The translations under genes were made by a program, and so were the position numbers. The notes under the pieces were generated by a model. The model was not told the origin of the DNA, searched no databases, and saw only the letters and a program-made list of their open reading frames with translations. DNA of 64,000 bases from Sphingobacterium sp. SRCM116780 (GTDB lineage: Bacteria > Bacteroidota > Bacteroidia > Sphingobacteriales > Sphingobacteriaceae), in assembly GCF_021442025.1 (NCBI RefSeq), contig NZ_CP090446.1, positions 1,426,001-1,490,000 of the forward strand. Reading direction: 5' to 3'. Positions within the stretch are counted from its first letter, which is position 1, and each line of letters begins with the position of its first letter. Of this stretch, positions 42,671-52,811 are shown one piece after another.

Positions 42671-45427
42671 TTGATGTCGGATAAATTCGAAATATCAGGA
42701 AATAATTGTAAGATGATTGTATTTGTCTTACTCTTTTTCATTGGGGGAAGAGTAGAGGCTCAATTGCAAAAAAAAGAAGTGTACGGCTTTGTGGTAGATG
42801 CAGAGGGGCAACCACTAGAAGGTGTGAATGTACGATTGACAACTTCCTTGGATACGGTTATGACCGTATCTTCTAAAACAGGATTCTATAAATTTCATCA
42901 GATTAAAGGAAATAATATTCGATTAAATTATAATTTGCTTGGCTTGCAGATTGTGGATCGTTCTTATCCGCAATACAATAGTACAGATCGTGTGATCGCG
43001 GAAACAGTGACTATGAAACCTCAAGCATCTATGTTGAAGGAGATCGTCATCAACAAATACAAACCGATTATATTTAAAGAAGATACCGTACAATTTAATA
43101 TGGGCGCTTTTCAATTTGATCGCCGTACGCTTTTGGAGGATGCATTAAAGCAAATTCCTAATTTTCAGGTTTCGAGAGACGGCTCTGTTTATGCCTTTGG
43201 AAAACCCATTACCTCTGTACAAGTGGATGGCAAAAAGTTTTTTGGGGGTGACGTATTAACCGCTACACGAAATCTACCAGCAGATTTTGTTAAAAATATT
43301 CAAGTAATTGATTATTATGGAGATGTGGCAAATGCGAAAGGTACAAAAGGTGCAGAGTCTGAAAAAATTATCAATATTGTGCTTAAAGATGATAAGAAGA
43401 AGATCACCTTTGGACAAGTGACAGGGGGAATAGGGAATAAGGATCGGTATCTAGCAAGTGCAGGAATTAATAAATTCAATGATGGCCAAGAATTATCTTT
43501 CATTGGTTCTATCAATAATACCAATACAAATCTATTTTCATTTGGTTCTCCAAATGGCGGTGGATCTCGAGATCGTGTTATGGGAGAATTAGCCGACTTT
43601 GCAGATCCAACAGATGGATTTAATAATGTTGGGTCTTTAGGTGCTAGTTTCTCTAGTAATTTGACAGATAAAATAGCTGCATATGGACGCTATACCTTTA
43701 CAAATAATAAGAATAAAACGAAAGGTAATTCTTTTTTACAGTCGATCTATGGCTATAATACCATCACAAATTTAGAAGATTATGTAACCACAACAACTGA
43801 TAATACACATCAAATGAACTGGGGTTTTGATATTAAATTGACGGATTCGGATTTCTTAAAAATATCACCGACATTTTCTTGGACAAAATCAAATGGAGAT
43901 GAATTTAGGGATCGTTATATCAAAAATAAATCAATTACAAATAACGGAAATTATACAGCAGATAATAGTAGCACGAGTCCCAATGCTGAACTAGATGTTT
44001 TATACGCTAAAAGTTTTAAGAAGCCTGGACGAAAATTAGTTTATAATCTACATGTTGGTTACAATTCTGTTGATAAAAACGAAGATATTATTGATCAAAA
44101 TACCATTATAGATAGTGCGTTCAATGAGGTTATCACCAAACATAATTATTTAAACCAATTTGTAAGAAGTGATAATGAAAATCGTGACGTAAAAAGTGCA
44201 TTATCCATTATTGAACCTATGGATAAAGGTGGGTTGTTAGAATTAAATTATGATTTTAATTATACAGCTATTGATGCAAGACGTTTAGTGCATGAACGAG
44301 ATAATGAACAATCTGTTTTAAATCGAGTAGATTCACTGAGTTTAAATTATGATTATATTTTCTCTTCCAATCGAATTGGGATGAAGTACCAACAAGATAT
44401 ATTTTCAAAGTTTAAATATAATATTGGGTTTGCCGTTCAACCAACTGAATTGTCCGGTTATTCGAAAGATAAATCAATTAAGACATCTTATAGTAATGTT
44501 AATTTGGTACCTGCAGCGGGTATCAAATGGAAATTTGATGAAAATTCAGATCTGTCTATCGATTATTTAGGAAAGAATAATCAACCCAATTTTTATCAGA
44601 TCCAACCTGTATTAGACAATACGAATTCTCAAAATATAGTAGAAGGAAATCCAGAGTTAAGAGCTGAGTTTGCTAATCGAATCTTAGCAAAATATCGGAA
44701 ATCTATTGTTAAAAAGGGGCAATATTTTGAAGGAAGCCTTGCTTATAATTTTATTTCAGATAAAATTGTTTCCAATAGGACGACTATTGCAAATTCTACT
44801 GCTCAGAAAACAACATTTTTAAATACTCCTGGTTATTATGATATAAAGTCTTACTATTTATTTACAGCTAGTTTGTTAAATGATAATGTACAAATGAGTT
44901 TAAATGGTAATGCAGACTTCTATAATAATGTGACTTATATTAATGATAGACGGAATGATGGTGGACATTTTTTATTTTCACAATCGTTACAGTTCCGCTA
45001 TATGTTTAATGATATATTTGAAGCAGAGTTGAATGGTAATTATTCTTTGAATAAAGCGACTTATAAGCTGCCTTATAATGATCAAATTATTGCACATTCA
45101 GGAGTTTTGGGACTGGGGTCAAAATATTATGTAAGTGAACATAGCTCGTTTGGTATGGAAATTTCCCAAAGATTGAATGCAGGATATTCTTCTTCCTCTT
45201 GGACAAATATAAATCCCACCATTATAAATGCTTATTTTGAATACACTTTTATGCGAAATAAATTGACTATGCTTCGAGTTCAGGGATTTGATTTGCTAAA
45301 TCAAAACTCAGGAATAACAAGAGATGTCTTAGGAAATGATATTTTAGATGTACAGAATACACGTTTGTCTCGTTATTTTATGTTATCACTCAATTTCCGT
45401 TTACAGAAATATCCGAAAAAATCATAA
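42671..45427 (+). CDS. TonB-receptor-like outer-membrane beta-barrel protein
   Basis: The 918-aa protein has an N-terminal hydrophobic signal segment (about 15-33), a carboxypeptidase-regulatory-like domain (about 37-115), a plug-like region (about 125-210, with PNFQVSRDGSVYAFGKPITS and VQVDGKKFFGGD) and a long barrel of the OMP_b-brl_3 type. These TonB-receptor relatives in Bacteroidota lack the SusD partner; their substrates are mostly unknown. The stop overlaps the start of the following oxidoreductase gene by one base (TAATG), so the two are translationally coupled. Confidence 0.85.
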   Translation: MMSDKFEISGNNCKMIVFVLLFFIGGRVEAQLQKKEVYGFVVDAEGQPLEGVNVRLTTSLDTVMTVSSKTGFYKFHQIKGNNIRLNYNLLGLQIVDRSYPQYNSTDRVIAETVTMKPQASMLKEIVINKYKPIIFKEDTVQFNMGAFQFDRRTLLEDALKQIPNFQVSRDGSVYAFGKPITSVQVDGKKFFGGDVLTATRNLPADFVKNIQVIDYYGDVANAKGTKGAESEKIINIVLKDDKKKITFGQVTGGIGNKDRYLASAGINKFNDGQELSFIGSINNTNTNLFSFGSPNGGGSRDRVMGELADFADPTDGFNNVGSLGASFSSNLTDKIAAYGRYTFTNNKNKTKGNSFLQSIYGYNTITNLEDYVTTTTDNTHQMNWGFDIKLTDSDFLKISPTFSWTKSNGDEFRDRYIKNKSITNNGNYTADNSSTSPNAELDVLYAKSFKKPGRKLVYNLHVGYNSVDKNEDIIDQNTIIDSAFNEVITKHNYLNQFVRSDNENRDVKSALSIIEPMDKGGLLELNYDFNYTAIDARRLVHERDNEQSVLNRVDSLSLNYDYIFSSNRIGMKYQQDIFSKFKYNIGFAVQPTELSGYSKDKSIKTSYSNVNLVPAAGIKWKFDENSDLSIDYLGKNNQPNFYQIQPVLDNTNSQNIVEGNPELRAEFANRILAKYRKSIVKKGQYFEGSLAYNFISDKIVSNRTTIANSTAQKTTFLNTPGYYDIKSYYLFTASLLNDNVQMSLNGNADFYNNVTYINDRRNDGGHFLFSQSLQFRYMFNDIFEAELNGNYSLNKATYKLPYNDQIIAHSGVLGLGSKYYVSEHSSFGMEISQRLNAGYSSSSWTNINPTIINAYFEYTFMRNKLTMLRVQGFDLLNQNSGITRDVLGNDILDVQNTRLSRYFMLSLNFRLQKYPKKS

Positions 45428-46395
45428 TGAGGGCTGTTGTTATTACTTCGTTTGGAGGACCAGAATGTTTACAAGTGCTTGACGTTGAAAAACCGTCGTG
45501 TGATGACTATGAAGTATTAATTGCTGTAAAAGCGGCTGGGATGAATAGACCAGATGTTTTTCAACGAAAAGGACATTATACTGCTCCAGATGGTGTTCCT
45601 GCAAACATCCCAGGTTTGGAGGTGTCTGGCGAAATTGTTGCAGTAGGTGATCTTGTGGATGAATGGCAAATTGGTGATCAGGTTTGTGCCTTGTTGGCGG
45701 GTGGAGGTTATGCTGAATATGTAGCTGTTAATCAGGGACAATGTCTACCCATACCTAAAGGTTTTACTTATACAGAAGCAGCTGCATTACCAGAGACTTT
45801 ATTTACGGTTTATCACAATGTCTTCCAGCGTGGTGCGCTCAAGAAAGAGGATAATTTTTTGGTTCACGGAGGTAGTGGTGGAATTGGTTCTATGGCGATA
45901 CAGTTGGCAAAACTGGCTGGAGCAAAAGTATATACAACCGTAGGATCAAGCGTAAAAGCAAATTATTGTGTACATCTTGGGGCAGATATTGTTATCAATT
46001 ATAAAGAACAAGAGTTTGAAAAGGTGATTGGTGACAGTCAGATTGATGTGATTTTGGATAGTATCGGTGGTGACTATTTCCCCAAAAATATACAAGTATT
46101 AAAACCAGATAGTCACTTGATTTATATCAATGCAATGAAAGGTGGAAAGGTAGAATTGAATCTTTTTGTGTTGATGCAGAAACGCATTTATCTATCAGGT
46201 AGTTTATTGAGAAGCCGATCGATTTCATTTAAGAAGGGGTTACGGGATGAGATTGTCAAGCAGATCTTTCCTTTATTGGAAAAAGGGTTATTTAAAACGA
46301 CTATCTACCGTACCTTCACACTAGAGGACGCTTCTAATGCTCATGCACTGCTGGATTCAGGTGATTTTATGGGTAAATTGCTTTTTGTGCTCTAA
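45427..46395 (+). CDS. NAD(P)H:quinone oxidoreductase, MDR family
   Basis: The 322-aa protein belongs to the zinc-free quinone-oxidoreductase (QOR/Zta) branch of the medium-chain dehydrogenases. It has AAGMNRPDVFQRKGHY, the GroES-like domain, then a Rossmann domain with HGGSGGIGSMAIQLAKLAGA. The zinc-ligand cysteines of alcohol dehydrogenases are absent. It reduces quinones or related enones with NADPH. It is coupled by one base of overlap to the upstream barrel protein, an unusual pairing with no obvious functional link. Confidence 0.85.
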   Translation: MRAVVITSFGGPECLQVLDVEKPSCDDYEVLIAVKAAGMNRPDVFQRKGHYTAPDGVPANIPGLEVSGEIVAVGDLVDEWQIGDQVCALLAGGGYAEYVAVNQGQCLPIPKGFTYTEAAALPETLFTVYHNVFQRGALKKEDNFLVHGGSGGIGSMAIQLAKLAGAKVYTTVGSSVKANYCVHLGADIVINYKEQEFEKVIGDSQIDVILDSIGGDYFPKNIQVLKPDSHLIYINAMKGGKVELNLFVLMQKRIYLSGSLLRSRSISFKKGLRDEIVKQIFPLLEKGLFKTTIYRTFTLEDASNAHALLDSGDFMGKLLFVL

Positions 46396-46402
46396 TATAT
46401 GT

Positions 46403-47263
46403 TTATAAGAGTTGCTTTTGATAATGCAATGGGGTAAAGCCTGTTGCTTCCTTAAAATATTTATGAAAACTAACAAAGTTTTGAAAACCACATTCAAAAC
46501 AAATTTGTTTGACATTCAACTTCCGCTCATTTAACAATTTACAAGCGTATCCGATACGCATTTCAATTAAATATTGAAATAAGGTTTTTCCTGACTTAGC
46601 TTTAAAATAACGGCAAAAAGAATTGGCAGTCATACCTGTCATGGACGCAATATCATCTAATTTGATCTGTGTCTTGTAATGTTGTGTGATGTAATCCATA
46701 ATGACTGTCATCCTTCCGAAATCTAGATCCTGACTGTCAATCGGATAATTATCACTGGATAATAAGCTGTATTCATCCGACTCGGCAATTAGTGTAAGTA
46801 CTTCTATTAAAGCTACTATTTTTGTTGAATTATTGCTATTTAATATTTTCTCTATGAGATGTTTAGTGTTATTTTGGATTGATCTATTTAATTGAATACC
46901 TTTTTTAGCTTTCTTCAATAAATTTTTTAACTTATGATTTTCAGGTAAATTGAAAAACTGATCACCAAGAAAATTTTCTTTAAAGTGAGATACACGGATA
47001 TCTGCTGGACCAGGTGTTGTAGTCAGATAATGCGCGTCAAAAAGCCAATAGTGTGGTAAATTGGATCCGACCAACACAATATCACCACTTGTAAAGTTTT
47101 TGACACTGTCACCAATAAATTGGGTTCCAGAACCCTTTTCAAAATGGATTAATTCTAGCTCTTCATGATAGTGCCAAATATTGTGGTTTTGAGGAATGAT
47201 ATCATTCCTGACACTGAAAGATTGAACATGATTATTATTGACTTTTAATAACTGCGGCTTCAT
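46403..47263 (-). CDS. AraC-family regulator, probable fucose-operon activator
   Basis: The 286-aa protein has an N-terminal cupin ligand domain (about 1-140, with HEELELIHFEKGSGTQFIGDS) and a C-terminal AraC double HTH (about 185-286). The latter includes IKLDDIASMTGMTANSFCRYF, LKQICFECGF in the second motif and the closing FTPLHYQKQL. It is divergent from fucP with a 139-base gap. Control of the fucose operon in response to fucose or a metabolite is the natural inference. Confidence 0.88.
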   Translation of the reverse strand: MKPQLLKVNNNHVQSFSVRNDIIPQNHNIWHYHEELELIHFEKGSGTQFIGDSVKNFTSGDIVLVGSNLPHYWLFDAHYLTTTPGPADIRVSHFKENFLGDQFFNLPENHKLKNLLKKAKKGIQLNRSIQNNTKHLIEKILNSNNSTKIVALIEVLTLIAESDEYSLLSSDNYPIDSQDLDFGRMTVIMDYITQHYKTQIKLDDIASMTGMTANSFCRYFKAKSGKTLFQYLIEMRIGYACKLLNERKLNVKQICFECGFQNFVSFHKYFKEATGFTPLHYQKQLL

Positions 47264-47402
47264 TACTAATAAATATATGCAATATATTTAAATATGAAGT
47301 GTATATTATGATAAAATAACTTAATAATTGGGTAAAATATCTAAATTTTGTTTCATTATTTATTCCTTATTTTACATAAACCAATGATAAATCTCAATTT
47401 AT
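47264..47402. promoter_or_regulatory. divergent araC / fucP control region
   Basis: This 139-base AT-rich gap must hold both promoters. I see no full TTTG/TANNTTTG pair and no clear palindrome; a weak TAAATTTTG lies near 47341-47349. Confidence 0.4.
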
Positions 47403-48665
47403 ATGTCATCAAATAATAACAATAAATTAGCACTTTCACTTGTAATTTCCTTGTTCTTTTTCTGGGGATTTGTACATAATCTAGATCCGATACTCATTCC
47501 ACATCTACGTAATGCTTTTAGTTTAACGCATTTACAGGCGTCTTTAGTTGATTCTGCTGTTTTTATAGCCTATTTTCTCTTAGCTATTCCAGCAGGTATT
47601 ATTATGAAAAAATATGGTTATAAGTCGGGTATTTTAATTGGTCTGACTCTTTTTGCGATAGGTTGCTTTCTCTTTATACCTGCAGCCAATCACATCAGTT
47701 ATATTTTCTTTTTAGGTGCTTTGTTTATTGTTGCTTGTGGTTTAACGATTTTAGAAACGGCTGCAAATCCTTACGTAACAGTATTGGGAGACCCAAGTAA
47801 AGCCACACAACGGTTAAACTTTGCACAGTCATTCAATGGATTAGCTGCTTTTATAGCTCCTATTTTAGGAGGTAAGTTTATTTTAGCGGAACAACCGAAG
47901 TCAGATACAGAGGTTGCGGCGATGAGCGAACAAATCAAGACAGCTTACATTCAGGCTGAAACTGCGGCAGTGAAGGGACCATATATGATTTTAGGGATCA
48001 TCATCTTACTTGTTGCAGCTATTCTTTTATTTACAAAATTACCCGACATCAAAAATGATGAGGGTGAACAAAAATCAGGGTTCTTTCACGCTTTTGAACA
48101 TAAAAATGTAAGATGGGGAGTGATAGGACAATTTTTTTATGTTGGTGCACAGGTGTGTATATTAAGCTTCATGGTTTTGTATGCAACTGAAGTCGCGGGT
48201 ATCCCACCTTTAGAGGCATCGAAATATGCAAGTTTTGCAGGATTAGCTTTTATGCTAGGTCGTTTTGTTGGGACTTTTTTTATGAAATATGTCCAACCCT
48301 TAACTTTATTAACCATTTACTCTATTATATGTATTTCATTGTCATTGATTGTGATATACGGAAGTGGATCAATAACGATTTATGCTTTAATTACAATTGC
48401 TTTTTTTATGTCCATCATGTTTCCAACAATATTTGCTGTTGGTGTAGCTGGTATAGGACCAGATACAAAATCAGCATCTAGTTTAATTATTATGTCTATT
48501 GTAGGAGGAGCAGCGTTACCTCCTTTATTAGGGCTAATTTCAGATAAAACAGGTAACCTTCAACTAGGTTATTGGGTACCCTTAATTTGTTTTGTTGTCG
48601 TGTTATTATTTTCACTAGCAAACAAAAAGAAGGATAATCAATCCTTGTTATCTTCTCAAGAATAA
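47403..48665 (+). CDS. fucP: L-fucose:H+ symporter
   Basis: The 420-aa MFS transporter starts with the FucP-type TM1 (LVISLFFFWGFVHNLDPILIPHL). It has AYFLLAIPAGIIMKKYGYKSG, ILETAANPYVTVLGDP and FNGLAAFIAPILGG, all typical of FucP and related hexose/fucose porters, with 12 helices. It imports free L-fucose with a proton. It is the first gene of the fucose operon; the mutarotase gene follows after 7 bases. Confidence 0.9.
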   Translation: MSSNNNNKLALSLVISLFFFWGFVHNLDPILIPHLRNAFSLTHLQASLVDSAVFIAYFLLAIPAGIIMKKYGYKSGILIGLTLFAIGCFLFIPAANHISYIFFLGALFIVACGLTILETAANPYVTVLGDPSKATQRLNFAQSFNGLAAFIAPILGGKFILAEQPKSDTEVAAMSEQIKTAYIQAETAAVKGPYMILGIIILLVAAILLFTKLPDIKNDEGEQKSGFFHAFEHKNVRWGVIGQFFYVGAQVCILSFMVLYATEVAGIPPLEASKYASFAGLAFMLGRFVGTFFMKYVQPLTLLTIYSIICISLSLIVIYGSGSITIYALITIAFFMSIMFPTIFAVGVAGIGPDTKSASSLIIMSIVGGAALPPLLGLISDKTGNLQLGYWVPLICFVVVLLFSLANKKKDNQSLLSSQE

Positions 48666-48672
48666 TACTGCT

Positions 48673-49023
48673 ATGACACAATATACATTTGCTTTGGATC
48701 TGGTTAATGATCCACAACTGATTGCCGAATATGAACAGTACCATCGTGCTGTTTGGCCAGAAATTCAGGATTCGATTTTAGATGCTGGAGTGATACACAT
48801 GCAGATCTTTAGATTCGAAAATCGTTTATTTATGATCATGGAAGTTGATGCTACTTTTTCGTTTGAAAGAAAAACGAAAATGGATGCTGAAAATCCTAAA
48901 GTGCAGGAATGGGAACAATTGATGTGGAAATATCAAAGTGCTATTCCGGGAGCTAAAGAAAATGAAAAATGGGTTTTAATGGATAAGATATTTGAATTGA
49001 AAAAAGAAGATAATGAAGGATAA
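48673..49023 (+). CDS. L-fucose/L-rhamnose mutarotase (RhaM family)
   Basis: The 116-aa protein is of the RhaM/DUF718 family: ALDLVNDPQLIAEYEQYHRAVWPEI (Tyr/His pair), IFRFENRLFMIMEVD and EWEQLMWKYQ. Such proteins interconvert sugar anomers. In this operon L-fucose is the logical substrate, delivering the anomer used by the fucose dehydrogenase. The stop overlaps the next gene by 11 bases. Confidence 0.88.
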   Translation: MTQYTFALDLVNDPQLIAEYEQYHRAVWPEIQDSILDAGVIHMQIFRFENRLFMIMEVDATFSFERKTKMDAENPKVQEWEQLMWKYQSAIPGAKENEKWVLMDKIFELKKEDNEG

Positions 49024-50674
49024 AAAAATGTACTTGCAAATCCATCCGACAGATAATGTTTTAGTGGCTTTACAAGATTTACCCCAAGGAATGTTAATAG
49101 AATGGCAAGATAATCGTTTTCCATTATTGGGAAATATTGCTGCCAAGCATAAGTTTACTATTCAACCTTTAGCAAAAGATGCTGAAGTATATATGTATGG
49201 TGTATTGGTCGGAAAAACAAATTATGCATTAGAGACAGGTGCATTAATCTCGACAGAGAATTTGCGACATGCTGCTGATGATTTTAAGTTAAGTAAAAGA
49301 AATATAGACTGGACGAAGCCTGATGTTTCTTTATTTAAAGATAAGACTTTTAATGGTTTTCATCGTTCCAATGGAACTGTCGGTACAGCTAATTATTGGC
49401 TCGTTATTCCATTAGTATTTTGTGAGAATAGGAATGTCCTTACTTTAAAAACAGCTTTTGAAGAAAAGTTAGGCTACAAAGTAAAGGCGAATGATTATAC
49501 GACAGAGGTTGACGAATTAATTCGTTTATATCAATCTGGAGCAGATGTGAATCAGATTATTGCACAAGATTTAAGTACATCAATAGTAGGAGATCAACAT
49601 AATCGTCTATTTGAAAACGTAGATGGTATTAAGTTTTTGAATCACGAAATGGGGTGCGGGGGTACACGGATGGATTCAGATGCATTGTGCGGCTTACTGG
49701 CAGGATATATTACCCATCCGAATGTCGCAGGAGCAACGATATTGAGCTTAGGTTGTCAACATGCACAAGCTTCTATTTTGCAGGCAGAGATAGCGAAGAG
49801 AGATCCTCTTTTTGATAAACCGCTATATGTTTTCGAACAACAAAAAGAAGGTACTGAAAAAGAACTGATGCAAAAAGCTGTAAAAGCAACTTTTGCAGGA
49901 ATGATGAAAGCCAATACACATACTCGTCAACCAGCATCTTTAGATAAATTATGCATAGGTCTAGAATGTGGTGGATCGGATGGATTCTCTGGGATATCTG
50001 CCAATCCAGCATTGGGATACCTATCCGATATCTTAGTGACCTTAGGTGGTTCCGTTATTTTGGCTGAGTTTCCTGAGCTATGCGGTGTAGAACAAGAGTT
50101 GAGTGATCGTTGCGTCGATGAAGCTACAGCAGATAAATTCATGGAATTGATGCGTGTATATAATGCTAAAGCAGAAGCTGATGGAAGTGGTTTCTACATG
50201 AATCCTTCACCTGGAAATATCCGTGATGGTTTAATTACAGATGCAATTAAATCCGCAGGAGCAGCAAAAAAAGGTGGCACATCACCTGTAACAGCTGTAG
50301 TCGATTATCCAGAATTAGCAAACCAACCTGGACTGAATCTACTGTGTACCCCAGGAAATGATGTCGAAAGTACCACTGCTGAAGTTGCAGCTGGAGCCAA
50401 TATTGTTCTGTTTACAACGGGTTTAGGTACACCAACAGGAAACCCAATCACTCCTGTAGTTAAACTATCGACCAATACGAAAACATTCGAAAAAATGCCG
50501 GATATCATCGACTTGAATTGCGGAACGATTATCGAAGGAGAAGAATCCATTCAGGAAGCTGCTCATCGTATTTTAAACTATGTAATCCAAGTAGCAAGCG
50601 GTGAAGCTGTTCCAAAAGCAGTATTATTGGGACAAGATGATTTCATTCCTTGGAGAAGAGGTGTTTCTTTATAA
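49013..50674 (+). CDS. UxaA-family sugar-acid dehydratase, probable L-fuconate dehydratase
   Basis: The 553-aa protein is a full-length altronate-dehydratase-type enzyme. It has an N-terminal SAF domain (about 5-95), then the catalytic region with HRSNGTVGTANYWLVIPLVFC, NHEMGCGGTRMDSDALCG, GLECGGSDGFSGISANPALG and LNCGTI, including conserved Cys residues for iron. Altronate itself has no other pathway gene here, so dehydration of L-fuconate to 2-keto-3-deoxy-L-fuconate is the likely reaction. The Xanthomonas pathway uses an enolase-superfamily FucD for this step; here a non-homologous family seems to fill it. Start could also be 49028. Confidence 0.85.
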   Translation: MKDKKMYLQIHPTDNVLVALQDLPQGMLIEWQDNRFPLLGNIAAKHKFTIQPLAKDAEVYMYGVLVGKTNYALETGALISTENLRHAADDFKLSKRNIDWTKPDVSLFKDKTFNGFHRSNGTVGTANYWLVIPLVFCENRNVLTLKTAFEEKLGYKVKANDYTTEVDELIRLYQSGADVNQIIAQDLSTSIVGDQHNRLFENVDGIKFLNHEMGCGGTRMDSDALCGLLAGYITHPNVAGATILSLGCQHAQASILQAEIAKRDPLFDKPLYVFEQQKEGTEKELMQKAVKATFAGMMKANTHTRQPASLDKLCIGLECGGSDGFSGISANPALGYLSDILVTLGGSVILAEFPELCGVEQELSDRCVDEATADKFMELMRVYNAKAEADGSGFYMNPSPGNIRDGLITDAIKSAGAAKKGGTSPVTAVVDYPELANQPGLNLLCTPGNDVESTTAEVAAGANIVLFTTGLGTPTGNPITPVVKLSTNTKTFEKMPDIIDLNCGTIIEGEESIQEAAHRILNYVIQVASGEAVPKAVLLGQDDFIPWRRGVSL

Positions 50675-50686
50675 ATTCTATCTAAT

Positions 50687-51994
50687 ATGAAAAAAGTAAT
50701 CACAGTCCTTTATCTATTGCTGGCCACTTTCTATGGATATGCGCAGCAGAAAGCGTATGTACCGAGTCCGGAAAACCTTGAAAATCGTGCTTGGTTTAAT
50801 CAAGCGCGTTTCGGTGTATTTATTCATTGGGGAGTGTATAGTGTGCTTGGGGATGGTGAATGGGTTATGAATAATCAAAATTTTGCGATTAAAGAATATG
50901 GTTTATTGCCTAAATTTTTCAATCCGATTGATTTTGACGCAAAACAATGGGCTAAACTGTTTAAAAAATCAGGGGCAAAATACATTACGTTTACCACTCG
51001 TCACCATGATGGTTTTTCCATGTGGGACAGTAAGGCCTCGGATTATAATATCGTGAAAGCGAGTCCTTTCAAACGTGATATTGTGAAAGAATTGGTGAAT
51101 GCGTGTCATGAAGAGGGAATTAAAGTGATGTTTTATTATTCATTATTAGACTGGAAAAGAGATGACTATCTACCAACAGGAAAAGTAGGGAAGGGAATTA
51201 TTGGTCGTGATAGCACACGTGGGGATTGGCCGTCTTACATTCAGTTTATGAAGAGTCAATTGACAGAATTACTCACACAATATGGAAAAATAGATGGGAT
51301 TTGGTTTGACGGACATTGGGATAAACCAGATGCAAACTGGCATTATGATGAAATCTATCAATTGATTCATCAATTACAACCACAGTGTCTAGTTGGAAAT
51401 AACCATCATATAGCAACAATTGATGGAGAAGACTTTCAAATGTTTGAGCGTGATCTTCCAGGAGAAAACACCACAGGTTTCGGCACTTCTGCTAATCATG
51501 TTGGAGTTTTACCAAAAGAAGTTTGCGGTACAATAGCAGGGTCATGGGGATTTGATATCAAAGACAGAAAGCAAAAGACGTTTCAAGAAGTATTACATTA
51601 CCTCGTGAAAGCTGCTGGACATGGTGCTAACCTGTTGCTAAATGTAGGACCTATGCCAAATGGGGAAATCCAAGACTATCAACAAGTGCGATTAGGAGAA
51701 TTGGGTACTTGGTTAGCATCTTATGGAGAAACGATCTACGGTACTGCTGGCTTGGGTGTAGCAGCTTCTAACGAATATGCTTTAACACAAAAAGAAAACA
51801 AAATCTTTATCCATGTCTTAAAACCAGAATTGACAACTATTGTCATTCCTACACTGGGTATAAAAATCAAGTCATTAAAAACATTTATTGATAATCGTTC
51901 TGTGACTTATAAAATAAAAGGAGAAAATATAAAGATCAATATTCCAACACATCAGGAACAAAATGATCTTGTTTTAACATTAACAACAAAATAA
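50687..51994 (+). CDS. GH29 alpha-L-fucosidase
   Basis: The 435-aa secreted enzyme has a signal peptide (cleavage near GYA-QQ) and a GH29 catalytic domain. Landmarks are FGVFIHWGVYSVLGDGEW, YITFTTRHHDGFSMWDS, MFYYSLLDW, and IDGIWFDGHW with the nucleophile Asp208. SWGFDIKDRK and NLLLNVGPMPNGEI also match the family. It releases L-fucose from host or algal glycans in the periplasm, which the rest of the operon then uses. A C-terminal beta domain completes the protein. Confidence 0.95.
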   Translation: MKKVITVLYLLLATFYGYAQQKAYVPSPENLENRAWFNQARFGVFIHWGVYSVLGDGEWVMNNQNFAIKEYGLLPKFFNPIDFDAKQWAKLFKKSGAKYITFTTRHHDGFSMWDSKASDYNIVKASPFKRDIVKELVNACHEEGIKVMFYYSLLDWKRDDYLPTGKVGKGIIGRDSTRGDWPSYIQFMKSQLTELLTQYGKIDGIWFDGHWDKPDANWHYDEIYQLIHQLQPQCLVGNNHHIATIDGEDFQMFERDLPGENTTGFGTSANHVGVLPKEVCGTIAGSWGFDIKDRKQKTFQEVLHYLVKAAGHGANLLLNVGPMPNGEIQDYQQVRLGELGTWLASYGETIYGTAGLGVAASNEYALTQKENKIFIHVLKPELTTIVIPTLGIKIKSLKTFIDNRSVTYKIKGENIKINIPTHQEQNDLVLTLTTK

Positions 51995-51995
51995 T

Positions 51996-52760
51996 ATGTC
52001 AAAATTGCAAAATAAAGTAGCTGTCATTACAGGAGGAGGAAGTGGAATTGGTCGTGCCATTAGTTTACTCTTTGCAGAAGAAGGAGCTATAGTTCATATC
52101 TTAGATCTGAATACAGAGGGAGGAGAAGCTGTAATTGCCGAAATAGAAAACAAAGGGGGTAAAGGCTTTGTTCATGCCTGTAATGTCAGTATTCAGGAGG
52201 AAGTATTATCAATCATTAAAACAATTGATAAAATAGATATTTTAGTCAATAACGCAGGTATAGCGCATGTTGGTAACCTTGAGAATTGTGCTACTGAAGA
52301 TTTCGAACGCATATTTAATGTGAATGTAAAAGGGGCTTACAATGCTTTATACGCAGTAATTCCAACGATGAAAAAGAATGGAGGAGGAGCGATCTTAAAT
52401 TTAGCTTCTATAGCAGCTTGGGTAGGTATAAGTGATCGTTTTGCTTATTCAATGAGTAAAGGAGCTATTTTTGCGATGTCACTTTCTGTGGCACGTGATT
52501 ATATGGCTGATGGCATTCGATGCAATAGTATTTCACCTGCACGTGTGCACACGCCATTTGTAGATGGTTTTATTGCAAAGAATTATCCAGGACAGGAAGC
52601 AGAGATCTTCGAAAAACTGTCAAAGAGCCAACCTATTGGACGTATGGCAAAGCCAGAAGAAATTGCTAAATTGGCTTTGTTTTTATGTAGTGATGATGCT
52701 GGTTTTATCACAGGTAATGACTATCCTATTGATGGAGGTTTTATTAAACTAAATAATTAA
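51996..52760 (+). CDS. SDR, probable 2-keto-3-deoxy-L-fuconate dehydrogenase
   Basis: The 254-aa short-chain dehydrogenase has the NAD site (TGGGSGIGRA), NNAG and a complete Ser-Tyr-Lys triad (NLASIAA, YSMSK), and ends SDDAGFITGNDYPIDGG. In oxidative fucose pathways an SDR converts 2-keto-3-deoxy-L-fuconate to the 2,4-diketo compound; the adjacent FAH gene supplies the next step. Assignment of this SDR to that step and the other (54518) to fucose oxidation is inferred from sequence style and order. Confidence 0.85.
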   Translation: MSKLQNKVAVITGGGSGIGRAISLLFAEEGAIVHILDLNTEGGEAVIAEIENKGGKGFVHACNVSIQEEVLSIIKTIDKIDILVNNAGIAHVGNLENCATEDFERIFNVNVKGAYNALYAVIPTMKKNGGGAILNLASIAAWVGISDRFAYSMSKGAIFAMSLSVARDYMADGIRCNSISPARVHTPFVDGFIAKNYPGQEAEIFEKLSKSQPIGRMAKPEEIAKLALFLCSDDAGFITGNDYPIDGGFIKLNN

Positions 52761-52811
52761 GAGAAAAGCAATGTGGATGATCTGTAGTCATCGCTAAAAA
52801 ATAAAGAAACT